5,109 nucleotides of DNA from Nitrospinota bacterium (GTDB lineage Bacteria > JAUXIQ01): positions 1-5,109 of the forward strand of contig JAUXIQ010000180.1 of assembly GCA_030620925.1 (NCBI GenBank). The letters run 5' to 3'. A model generated the notes under the pieces. The model was not told the DNA's origin. It ran no database searches and saw only the letters and a program-made list of their open reading frames with translations. A program made the position numbers and the translations under genes. How positions within the stretch are numbered: position 1 is the stretch's first letter; every line of letters starts with the position of its first letter. This document shows, piece after piece, positions 1 to 5,048 of the stretch.

Positions 1-1
1 G

Positions 2-100
2 GAAGCCGATTTGCAGGCCCTGATGTTCAGCACGGAAGACCACAGGGAAGGGGTAACCGCTTTCCTGGAAAAGAGACAGGGCTCTTTCAAAGGCAGATGA
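2..100 (+). CDS. Crotonase-family (enoyl-CoA hydratase/isomerase) protein, C-terminal fragment
   Basis: An open frame enters from the left edge and runs 32 codons to TGA at 98-100. The residues include the stretch [17 protein letters not shown] and end in FKGR. This is the typical crotonase C-terminus, in which a Thr/Ser-Glu/Asp-Asp motif is followed by EG-x-AF-x-EKR and a short FxGR tail. The complete crotonase encoded at 4811-4026 ends in the same way (DDCKEGLAAFNEKR, then FKGR). Family members hydrate, isomerise or hydrolyse acyl-CoA thioesters in the cytoplasm. The active-site half lies outside the window, so the exact reaction cannot be told. No clear terminator hairpin with a T run follows it, and 198 bp separate it from the next gene, which has its own candidate promoter. 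The family call is fairly safe despite the short length. Confidence 0.85.
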   Translation, partial: EADLQALMFSTEDHREGVTAFLEKRQGSFKGR

Positions 101-152
101 AATTAACCCAGACGATGAAATGCATATGGATTGTACGGATTGAATTAAGGAA

Positions 153-182
153 TTGACAGGGCGCTCTGCGTTCCACTATTAT
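153..182 (+). promoter_or_regulatory. Candidate sigma70-type promoter for the amidohydrolase gene
   Basis: A perfect -35 hexamer TTGACA (153-158) is followed after 18 bp by TATTAT (177-182), a 5 of 6 match to the -10 consensus. It lies in the gap after the upstream crotonase and would give a leader of roughly 110 nt before the ATG at 299. The leader contains a GC-rich stretch with GGCGG (189-193) facing CCGCC (211-215) around a T run; that T run is in the loop, so it does not look like a terminator. The match is by eye only. Confidence 0.55.
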
Positions 183-298
183 TAGCCTGGCGGAAACATG
201 GGATTTTTTCCCGCCGCCGGTGGCATTTCGGTCGGAAGAAAGGGTTGAAGGGAGACATACTGATTTTGCTGCAATCATCAGCGAGGAGGGAATGATCT

Positions 299-1153
299 AT
301 GAAAGCTATCGACGTTCACAGCCACATCAGCACCGAGGAAGGTTCCATCAAATACAGCGACGAGGTGCGGGCGGGCATGGAGGCCTACTACCGTTTCAAG
401 ACCGCCTATAAGACCGAAGACGAGATGGCCGAAGACTTCAGGAAGGCAGACGTCAAGGGCCTCATCATCGCCTGGGACTCGGGGCACAACATGGGCACGG
501 AGCCGGTCACCAACGACTATGTGGCCAAGCTGTGCGACACATATCCGGACGCTTTCATCGGCGGCTGGTGCTGCGTGGACCCCTGGAGGGGACAAATAGC
601 CGTTCAGGAGATCGAGCGCTCCATCAAGGAGCTGGGCATGATGGGGGTGAAATTTCAGGGCATCGCCCAGGCTTTCTTTCCCGATGACCCCATGATGTAT
701 CCCATTTACGAGACAATAATGGCCCTGGACGTTCCGGTAATGTTCCACACGGGCACCACGGGCCTAGGTGCCGGCAGCGCCGGAGGCGGAGGGTTCAAGC
801 TGAAATATACCCGCCCCATCCCGCATTTCGATAACATCGGCGCCGATTTCCCCAAGATGAAAATAATCATGGCCCATTACGGCTGGCCCTGGCAGGACGA
901 ACAGATCGCCGTGCTGCTGCACAAGAACAACGTCTTTTGCGAGCTCTCCGGCTGGTCCCCCAAATATTTTGTGGAAAGCTACCGGAGAGAAATAGGGGGC
1001 AGGCTTCAAGACAAGTTCATGTTCGGGACGGACTACCCCGTGCTCTCCCATGAGCGGCTCATCAACGATTACCAGCAGCTCGGGTTCAAGGACGAGGTGG
1101 TGGAAAAAATCCTGTATAAGAACGCCATTGAGATACTCAACCTGAAGGTTTAA
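299..1153 (+). CDS. Amidohydrolase-family protein (ACMSD-like, amidohydro_2 type), metal-dependent hydrolase or decarboxylase
   Basis: This 284-residue protein has the full ligand set of the ACMSD / gamma-resorcylate decarboxylase branch of the amidohydrolase superfamily. It has an N-terminal HxH (H7, H9 in DVHSH), GVKF (K118), FHTG (H150), AHYG (H193) and FGTDYP (D245), ending in the usual NA-x-EILNL helix. The order fits one complete TIM barrel with a single divalent metal, probably cytoplasmic because there is no signal peptide. A glycine-rich loop (about 151-166) and the SGWSPKYF segment (217-224) recall a widespread subfamily annotated only as amidohydrolase, whose substrate I do not know. 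Known relatives decarboxylate or hydrolyse ring-cleavage or aromatic carboxylates, so a role in an aromatic or acyl-CoA pathway is inference. The start is supported by AGGAGG at 284-289, 9 nt before the ATG. It appears monocistronic, with its own promoter candidate upstream and a hairpin downstream. Confidence 0.88.
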   Translation: MKAIDVHSHISTEEGSIKYSDEVRAGMEAYYRFKTAYKTEDEMAEDFRKADVKGLIIAWDSGHNMGTEPVTNDYVAKLCDTYPDAFIGGWCCVDPWRGQIAVQEIERSIKELGMMGVKFQGIAQAFFPDDPMMYPIYETIMALDVPVMFHTGTTGLGAGSAGGGGFKLKYTRPIPHFDNIGADFPKMKIIMAHYGWPWQDEQIAVLLHKNNVFCELSGWSPKYFVESYRREIGGRLQDKFMFGTDYPVLSHERLINDYQQLGFKDEVVEKILYKNAIEILNLKV

Positions 1154-1206
1154 CTTATGAATCCTGGGGGGCCGGGTGAAAAAATCCGGCTCTGATTTCA
1201 CAGATA

Positions 1207-1241
1207 TTGAGGGGGCCTTGTTGGTAAAAAGGTCCCCTCAA
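1207..1241 (+). terminator. Hairpin, probable terminator after the amidohydrolase gene
   Basis: TTGAGGGGGCCTT (1207-1219) pairs with AAGGTCCCCTCAA (1229-1241) as a 13-bp stem with one G-U pair and a 9-nt loop. The sequence after it (acttctttc) is pyrimidine-rich but not a clean T run, so intrinsic termination may be only partial. A smaller hairpin, GCCGG (1171-1175) with CCGGC (1186-1190), lies between the stop codon and this stem. Confidence 0.6.
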
Positions 1242-1315
1242 ACTTCTTTCAACAACTTTTGAATTGTCAATCTTGATATCGCAAATCTGATTTATCCATC
1301 AGGAATTATCGTTCA

Positions 1316-1326
1316 CCATAATATGG
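1316..1326. repeat. Short inverted repeat overlapping a possible -10 element before the SDR gene
   Basis: CCATA-A-TATGG is a perfect 5-1-5 inverted repeat 20 bp upstream of the SDR start codon. It contains CATAAT (1317-1322), a 5 of 6 match to a -10 hexamer, but no convincing -35 lies 16-18 bp upstream. It could be a small operator or chance. Confidence 0.25.
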
Positions 1327-1336
1327 ACGTTTAATT

Positions 1337-1342
1337 GGAGGG
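1337..1342 (+). promoter_or_regulatory. Ribosome binding site that fixes the SDR start at 1347
   Basis: GGAGGG lies 4 nt before ATG 1347. An in-frame TTG at 1335 would start inside this Shine-Dalgarno sequence and add four residues (MEGA), with no ribosome site of its own. The ATG is therefore preferred. Confidence 0.8.
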
Positions 1343-1346
1343 TGCT

Positions 1347-2090
1347 ATGAGGTTAAAGGATAAGGTGGCGGTGATCACCGGCGCCGGGCAGGGAATCGGG
1401 AAGGCGGTAGCGCTGGGTTACGCCAGGGAAGGGGCCGTTGCCGTGGTGGCCGACGTGGACAGCGATACGGGCCAAGAGACGGTGAAAGAGATAAAGGATA
1501 AAGGAGGCAAAGCGCTGTTCGCGGCCGCAGATGTATCCAAAAGAGGGGATGTTCAGAACATCCTGGATACTTCCATAAAAGAATTCGGCCAGGTGGATAT
1601 CTGGGTCAACAACGCGGGTATTATCAGGCCCGCCATGCTGCATAAGATGACCGACGAGCAGTGGGACAAGGTAATAGACGTGCATCTTAAAGGTACTTTT
1701 CTGGGCATACAGGTCGCTGCCAGACATATGATGGAACGCAACAGCGGCCGCATAATAAACGTTACCTCAAGGGCCGGCACTGCGGGAACTATAGGGCAGA
1801 TCAATTACAGTGCGGCCAAGGCGGGCATAACCGGATTAACCAAGTCGGCGGCCCGCGAGCTTGCCCGCTGCGGGATACTGGTCAACTGCATATCTCCTGC
1901 TGCAACCACGCGCATGACGGAGAGGATACAGACCGATCCCAAGTTCAAAGATGTCTATCTCGCCCGGATTCCTCTGGGCAGATGGTCTGATGCGGAAGAG
2001 ATGGTGGGCATGTTCGTTTATCTGGCTTCGGATGAGTGCAGCTACATGACTGGCCAGATAATCAAGATGACCGGCGGCTCGGATATGTGA
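1347..2090 (+). CDS. Short-chain dehydrogenase/reductase (SDR, FabG-like), probably NAD-dependent
   Basis: This classical SDR of 247 residues is close to the usual length of about 250. The Rossmann motif TGAGQGIG is at 11-18. An acidic residue ends the second strand (VVADVD, D36), which favours NAD(H) over NADP(H). DV in AADVS (62-63) and NNAG (88-91) follow, then the catalytic Ser141 in NVTSRAG, Tyr154 and Lys158 in YSAAK, and a C-terminal TGQIIKMTGG. The position that usually holds the tetrad Asn is His113 (DVHLKGTF). I recall the same VHL-x-G pattern in (3R)-hydroxyacyl-CoA dehydrogenase domains of the multifunctional enzyme type. With crotonase genes on both sides, a 3-hydroxyacyl-CoA or related alcohol dehydrogenase is the best guess, and a fatty-acid-synthesis FabG role is less likely. 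It stands 193 bp after the amidohydrolase hairpin and stops at a strong terminator, so it is probably its own transcription unit. Confidence 0.9.
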   Translation: MRLKDKVAVITGAGQGIGKAVALGYAREGAVAVVADVDSDTGQETVKEIKDKGGKALFAAADVSKRGDVQNILDTSIKEFGQVDIWVNNAGIIRPAMLHKMTDEQWDKVIDVHLKGTFLGIQVAARHMMERNSGRIINVTSRAGTAGTIGQINYSAAKAGITGLTKSAARELARCGILVNCISPAATTRMTERIQTDPKFKDVYLARIPLGRWSDAEEMVGMFVYLASDECSYMTGQIIKMTGGSDM

Positions 2091-2121
2091 AAAAATCGAG
2101 GAAGGCTTATCCTCGATTTTT
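2091..2121. terminator. Bidirectional intrinsic terminator between convergent units
   Basis: AAAAATCGAGGA (2091-2102) and TCCTCGATTTTT (2110-2121) form a perfect 12-bp stem with a 7-nt loop. The T run on the plus strand serves the SDR gene, whose TGA is directly adjacent at 2088-2090. The complementary A run gives a T run on the minus strand for the sigma operon, whose last stop codon is at 2136-2138. One element therefore closes both transcripts. Confidence 0.92.
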
Positions 2122-2135
2122 CAGCGCCTGAAATA

Positions 2136-2624
2136 TCATCTCCCGCGAATGCCCCTGCCACCCATGTGTCCCCCCCGGTCCTCGCCCATCTGCTCCATGT
2201 GGCGTATCATATCACGGCGTATCTGCCGGAGCATTTCGGCCTGCTGTCGGGAAAGAACCCTTCGTACTTCCAGGAGCATCAACAGGCGGGATTTCTCGAG
2301 CCTGGTGCGAGTCTTTTGAACCGCCTCGACCATCTCATTGAGCTTTCTATGATCCAGGTCTTCGCGGCTCTGAGTTTCCAGATAAGTTTCCAGTGCCCGA
2401 TAACGTTTCCTCAAGAGAACTGAGAGCTCCAGGAATTCCTTGCGGTGTCTTAAGAAGATTTTATCGATGTTTTTGCTCTGTTCTTCCGACAGGCTAAGTG
2501 TGGTGATCATGTGCTGATTATGCCACCACTTCCCGCGTGCAGGCATATCGAAGGCGAATGCGGGAGCTATCCACAGGATGGCGGCTAATAACGCAGAGCA
2601 TATTATGAGTTCAAATCTTTTCAT
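2136..2624 (-). CDS. Periplasmic LTXXQ-type (Spy/CpxP/ZraP-like) protein, putative envelope or metal stress sensor
   Basis: This 162-residue protein starts with a clear Sec signal peptide: Lys2-Arg3, a hydrophobic core at about 5-20, and a likely cut after AFA (22-24). The mature part is almost all charged helix and carries two LTXXQ-like motifs, LSEEQ (45-49) and LSRQQ (124-128). This is the arrangement of the Spy/CpxP/ZraP group. His and Met residues cluster at both ends of the mature protein (H35 and H38 after a Trp pair; H142, M143, M146, H153, M154), which would suit metal binding. The C-terminus is rich in Gly and Arg. Family members are periplasmic chaperones or metal-responsive regulators. 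It is the last gene of the sigma operon: its ATG overlaps the anti-sigma stop by 4 nt (ATGA), and TAAGGAG lies 9 nt upstream. By position it may be the sensor that controls the anti-sigma factor, as CnrX does for CnrY; that link is inference. Confidence 0.82.
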   Translation of the reverse strand: MKRFELIICSALLAAILWIAPAFAFDMPARGKWWHNQHMITTLSLSEEQSKNIDKIFLRHRKEFLELSVLLRKRYRALETYLETQSREDLDHRKLNEMVEAVQKTRTRLEKSRLLMLLEVRRVLSRQQAEMLRQIRRDMIRHMEQMGEDRGGHMGGRGIRGR

Positions 2625-3139
2625 AATTTCGCGCTCCTTACGGGAAGTCTCGGAAGACTGCTCTGATCTCCCTGCTCTGCATAGTCCATCCAGAAATTAA
2701 TGGTTTCCAGGCTCTCCGAAAGAGGCTTATTCATCAAATCCTGCATCTCGTTTATCAGCAGTTCGTCGTTATGGCTCAGTTTGATGTAGTAGGCGTCCTT
2801 CAGGCGTCTTTCTTCACCCGGGTTCCAGGAGAAGATCAACCCTACGGCTATAAGAACGGCCGCGGCCATGGGGGCCAATTTACGCCAGGGTATCGCTAAC
2901 GGGGGCCTTTCCGACTCTCTGACCCTGGCCATTATACGCCCGCGTTGCGCTCCCCAGTCCGTCTCCTGCCCTTCCTGGAACGCGGATTTTATTTCATCCA
3001 GCGAGTGCTCCAGTTTCCGGTAATAGTCGTCGCAGATGGAACAGCTCAACAGATGCTCACCGAACCCCTCTTCGGCCGCTTCCCGCCGGTAGTAATAGTC
3101 GAGAAATTTTTCTTCTGAATAGTGCAGCTTCTTCGTCAT
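2621..3139 (-). CDS. Membrane anti-sigma factor with zinc-finger (ZAS/zf-HC2) motif
   Basis: This 172-residue protein has a cytoplasmic N-terminal domain carrying H29-x3-C33-x2-C36, the signature of zinc-binding anti-sigma domains; H6 could supply the fourth ligand. A single membrane segment follows at about 88-105 (LAPMAAAVLIAVGLIFSW), preceded by basic residues. The periplasmic part of about 65 residues is acidic and leucine-rich. The domain order matches anti-sigma factors that hold an ECF sigma factor at the inner membrane until an envelope signal arrives. Its start codon overlaps the sigma gene stop (ATGA at 3139-3136), and its stop overlaps the start of the periplasmic protein gene, so the three products are likely translationally coupled. 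A GGAAGG about 9 nt upstream of the ATG serves as ribosome site. The HxxxCxxC motif raises the possibility of redox sensing, as in RsrA/ChrR-type proteins, but many zf-HC2 anti-sigma factors are not redox responsive. Confidence 0.85.
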   Translation of the reverse strand: MTKKLHYSEEKFLDYYYRREAAEEGFGEHLLSCSICDDYYRKLEHSLDEIKSAFQEGQETDWGAQRGRIMARVRESERPPLAIPWRKLAPMAAAVLIAVGLIFSWNPGEERRLKDAYYIKLSHNDELLINEMQDLMNKPLSESLETINFWMDYAEQGDQSSLPRLPVRSAKL

Positions 3140-3741
3140 TTTTCTATGCCTTCCAGTTCATGCCTGATTTTTCTGACTCCCCTGAAAAGCTGGCTCTTTA
3201 TGGTCCCCTCCGAAAGCCCCGTTGTTACGGCTATCTCTTTAAGGGACATGTCTTGCAGGTGTTTGAGCACGAAAACCATCCTCTGTTGCGATGATAGTTT
3301 GTCCATGGCCTCGTATACCCTTTCCCGTAAGTCGCGGTTCATGGTCTGTTCCTCGAGGTCCTGCTTGGAATCGGGGAATTCTTGCAGCTGCTGTTTCTCC
3401 TCGTCGTCGGCATTTGCCTTGGGCCATGGGAATGTGCGTCGTATTTTCTTCTTCCTCAAAACGTCTATGCAAAGGTTTATGGCTATGCGCGTCAGCCATG
3501 TATCGATTTTTGCTTCGCCTCTAAAACTTTCTCTTTTGATGTAGGCGCGCAGAAAAGTCTCCTGCGTGATATCTTCCGCCTCCTCACGCGACCGGAGATA
3601 CTGATATGCAAGATTATAGATTCGCTTCTGGTTGCGCCCGATCCACTCATTAAGCTCATTTTCCGCATCCATTTCAGCGGGCGCCTCAGCGATCTTCGAG
3701 TCGAACATCTGACCCCGCTTGGCTTTTCCTGATTTAGGCAT
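3136..3741 (-). CDS. ECF-type RNA polymerase sigma factor (sigma-70 family)
   Basis: This 201-residue protein contains only sigma regions 2 and 4, as is normal for the ECF group. Region 2 covers about 33-101, with the core-binding DITQETFLRAY (57-67) and the promoter-melting and -10-reading stretch GEAKIDTWLTRIAINLCIDVLR (75-96). A charged linker (about 102-140) is rich in Asp, Glu and Gln. Region 4 (about 148-195) has the helix-turn-helix SLKEIAVTTGLSEGTIKSQL that reads the -35 element. The ATG at 3741 gives a basic N-terminal tail of about 25 residues beyond the core domain, and its ribosome site is weak (GAAAG). Met12 (3708) is a possible alternative start. It is the first gene of a tight operon with its cognate anti-sigma factor, and an ECF-like promoter lies just upstream, so autoregulation is likely. 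Confidence 0.93.
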   Translation of the reverse strand: MPKSGKAKRGQMFDSKIAEAPAEMDAENELNEWIGRNQKRIYNLAYQYLRSREEAEDITQETFLRAYIKRESFRGEAKIDTWLTRIAINLCIDVLRKKKIRRTFPWPKANADDEEKQQLQEFPDSKQDLEEQTMNRDLRERVYEAMDKLSSQQRMVFVLKHLQDMSLKEIAVTTGLSEGTIKSQLFRGVRKIRHELEGIEK

Positions 3742-3764
3742 TAATTATAGCTTTCATTAGATAA

Positions 3765-3791
3765 GACGTATTGTGCAGAGCGAGGTTTACA
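3765..3791 (-). promoter_or_regulatory. Candidate autoregulated ECF promoter of the sigma operon
   Basis: Read on the minus strand, TGTAAAC (3791-3785) is followed by a spacer of exactly 16 bp and CGTC (3768-3765). This has the architecture of ECF promoters: an AAC-containing -35 element and a CGTC or CGTA -10 element at 16-17 bp, as for sigma-W. It would start transcription at about 3758, leaving a leader of some 15-20 nt before the ATG at 3741. Nearby sigma70-like matches are poorer: a TATAAT at 3749-3744 lies so close to the ATG that its transcript could not include a leader. Confidence 0.55.
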
Positions 3792-3845
3792 CGCCTATCT
3801 ATTTAATTTGCAACAGGAAACGAGGAATTAAATGAAATATCGCCC

Positions 3846-3910
3846 ACATCCCGCAGAGGGCAGCGTCCGGAAATTGAGGACGTACCTCTAAATATACGTC
3901 CCGCAGGGGG
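3846..3910. repeat. Imperfect 15-bp direct repeat, 50-bp period, with an inverted repeat between
   Basis: ACATCCCGCAGAGGG (3846-3860) and ACGTCCCGCAGGGGG (3896-3910) agree at 13 of 15 positions and start exactly 50 bp apart, near five helical turns. Between them, GGACGTA (3878-3884) and TACGTCC (3895-3901) form a perfect 7-bp inverted repeat with a 10-nt spacer that overlaps the second copy. Each copy also contains CCC and GGG that could form a tiny hairpin. The function is unknown. Confidence 0.55.
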
Positions 3911-3974
3911 AAAATATCCGATATCCCGGTTCGCACCCGCACCCCCCGGGACATGGCGCGGGCGCAGTGCAGGA

Positions 3975-4000
3975 GCGGGAATAGAGCTCTCAATGCCCGC
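3975..4000. repeat. Inverted repeat downstream of the minus-strand crotonase gene
   Basis: GCGGGAAT (3975-3982) faces ATGCCCGC (3993-4000) with one mismatch, and the palindrome AGAGCTCT (3983-3990) lies inside. It begins about 26 bp after the crotonase stop codon. No T run follows on the minus strand, so it is at best a weak or Rho-assisted terminator, or an RNA-stabilising hairpin. Confidence 0.4.
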
Positions 4001-4025
4001 TATTATCGTCCGGAGAGAAGTTTTG

Positions 4026-4811
4026 TTATCTTCCCTTGAATTGAGGGTCTCTCTTCTCGTTAAAGGCGGCCAGTCCCTCTTTGCAGTCGTCGGTGAGGAA
4101 ATGCATCTGCACTCCGCTCAGCTCCATCTCGAGTCCGGAATGGAGGTCCACCTGCATTCCATTGTTGATCAGCCGCTTCACGGTGGCGGTGGCCATGGGG
4201 CTCTTCTCGCAAAGCTTCTTGGCCAGAGCCGTCGTTTCCTCTTCAAGTTTGTCCGCGGGCACCACCTTGTTCACCAGGCCGAAGCTGACGGCGTCTTCGG
4301 GGCTTATCCAGTCTCCGGAATACATTAGCTCTTTTGCTTTTCTGATGCCCAGCGCCCTGGGCAGCCTCTGGGTGTTTCCTCCGCCGGCCACCAGGCCGAA
4401 GTTGGCGTGCTGGTCGCCTATCTGGGCGGCATCGGAAAGGATAGCCAGGTCGCAGCACATTACCAGCTCCAGACCGCCTGCCAGCGCGAAACCGTTGATG
4501 GCCGCTATGGTGCATATCGGAAGGTCTTCAAACCTGTTGAAGGTTTTGTGCCAGAATCTCAGGAATTCGTCACCCTGCCCCCCGGAGTCCTCACTGCCTT
4601 TGAGTGCCTTGAGATCGGCCCCTGCGGAAAAGGCACGCCCTTCGCCGGTCAGGATCGCCACCCGGACCTCCTTGTCATTTTCGATGGTTTCACAGGCGGC
4701 GTTGAGATCCTCTATAACTCCCTGATTGATGGCGTTTAGCGCTTTTGGCCTGTTGATAGTCAGTCTGACAATGTGTCCTTCCTTCTCGTACCTGATGTTC
4801 TCGAAAGCCAT
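4026..4811 (-). CDS. Crotonase-family (enoyl-CoA hydratase/isomerase) protein with an altered active site
   Basis: This full-length crotonase has 261 residues, the normal size. The N-terminal strand leads into INRPKALNAI (19-28). The first oxyanion-hole segment is FSAGADLKAL (61-70) and the second is NGFALAGGLEL (106-116). The core AGGGNTQRLPRALG (142-155) and the C-terminal TDDCKEGLAAFNEKR (240-254) follow. Glu115 matches Glu144 of rat mitochondrial enoyl-CoA hydratase. The residue 20 further on, which is Glu164 in the rat enzyme, is His135 here (GDQHANFG). Loss of one catalytic Glu argues against simple syn-hydration of crotonyl-CoA, and an isomerase, hydrolase or other acyl-CoA reaction is possible. 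The start is supported by GGGAGGT (4823-4817), 5 nt from the ATG. It is transcribed away from another crotonase gene across a 237-bp intergenic region, and 284 bp separate it from the sigma operon on the same strand. Confidence 0.92.
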   Translation of the reverse strand: MAFENIRYEKEGHIVRLTINRPKALNAINQGVIEDLNAACETIENDKEVRVAILTGEGRAFSAGADLKALKGSEDSGGQGDEFLRFWHKTFNRFEDLPICTIAAINGFALAGGLELVMCCDLAILSDAAQIGDQHANFGLVAGGGNTQRLPRALGIRKAKELMYSGDWISPEDAVSFGLVNKVVPADKLEEETTALAKKLCEKSPMATATVKRLINNGMQVDLHSGLEMELSGVQMHFLTDDCKEGLAAFNEKRDPQFKGR

Positions 4812-4906
4812 AACTTACCTCCCTCAAAGATAACTTAAAATCGAATATCTCCGGCTGCGATGGGTCGGTGTCTGGTTCCATCTTCCCTGGTTTACGGAAC
4901 GGGGTC

Positions 4907-4935
4907 AATATACAACAAGCCAAAATCCAATACAA
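4907..4935 (-). promoter_or_regulatory. Candidate promoter of the minus-strand crotonase gene
   Basis: On the minus strand, TTGTAT (4935-4930) and TATATT (4912-4907) are spaced by 17 bp. The -10 matches consensus at 5 of 6 positions, while the -35 has only the TTG. The leader would be about 90 nt. This is a weak call by eye. Confidence 0.35.
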
Positions 4936-4977
4936 GGTCTTTGCTTCGGACGTTTTCTCCTTGAAAAAAGTTGTATG

Positions 4978-4983
4978 TATAAT
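4978..4983 (+). promoter_or_regulatory. Candidate -10 element for the plus-strand crotonase gene at 5049
   Basis: A perfect TATAAT lies 65 bp upstream of the ATG, directly after a TG. No good -35 hexamer stands at 16-18 bp. A TTGAAA at 4961-4966 is only 11 bp away, and would instead pair with TAAGAT (4983-4988) at 16 bp. Either pairing would place the start of transcription near 4990-4996. Confidence 0.35.
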
Positions 4984-5035
4984 AAGATTGCTCCACCATA
5001 AGGTAACCGGTTTGTTCTTTATACTCCATACAGAA

Positions 5036-5047
5036 GGAGGGACCTCC
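5036..5047 (+). promoter_or_regulatory. Strong ribosome binding site inside a small inverted repeat
   Basis: AAGGAGG (5034-5040) is a near-ideal Shine-Dalgarno sequence, 8 nt before ATG 5049. GGAGG (5036-5040) is mirrored by CCTCC (5043-5047), so GGAG could pair with CTCC across a 4-nt loop and partly hide the ribosome site just before the start codon. Confidence 0.5.
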
Positions 5048-5048
5048 A

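Larger units (their letters stand above)
3742..4025. other. Gene-free stretch between the minus-strand crotonase and the sigma operon, with repeats
   Basis: I see no convincing gene in these 284 bp. The only open frame of note is a 64-codon minus-strand one (3993-3799) that begins with TTG, has no clear ribosome site and resembles nothing. The stretch holds the ECF promoter candidate (3765-3791), a 15-bp direct repeat with a 50-bp period (3846 and 3896), a 7-bp inverted repeat (3878-3901), C/G-rich tracts (3935-3965) and an inverted repeat near 3975-4000. It could be a regulatory region, a long leader or a small RNA locus. Confidence 0.5.

Noticed and set aside
189-218. GC-rich hairpin with a T run in the amidohydrolase leader, considered as an attenuator or terminator
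   Set aside because: The T run sits in the loop and not after the stem, and the stem needs asymmetric bulges. No competing antiterminator pairing is evident.
220-411. Plus-strand 63-codon frame overlapping the start of the amidohydrolase gene
   Set aside because: It is out of frame with a well-supported amidohydrolase that has its own Shine-Dalgarno sequence, and its peptide is low in hydrophobic core and resembles nothing.
3122-3732. Long plus-strand frames opposite the sigma factor gene
   Set aside because: These are antisense shadows of a clear ECF sigma factor with regions 2 and 4 intact. Their peptides are Ser/Cys/Leu-rich without a motif.
3799-3993. Minus-strand open frame of 64 codons in the gap upstream of the sigma operon
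   Set aside because: It begins with TTG, has no clear ribosome site, shows no recognisable motif and lies over repeats and C/G-rich tracts. Probably chance.
4081-4725. 214-codon plus-strand frame opposite the minus-strand crotonase gene
   Set aside because: It is a shadow frame. The minus-strand protein has all crotonase motifs at normal length, and the plus-strand peptide is Ser/Pro-rich with no family resemblance.
4868-4897. GTAAAC on the minus strand in the divergent crotonase control region, resembling the ECF -35 element
   Set aside because: The preceding base differs (CGTAAAC, not TGTAAAC) and the sequence 16 bp downstream is AGAC, not CGTC, so it is not a second copy of the ECF promoter.
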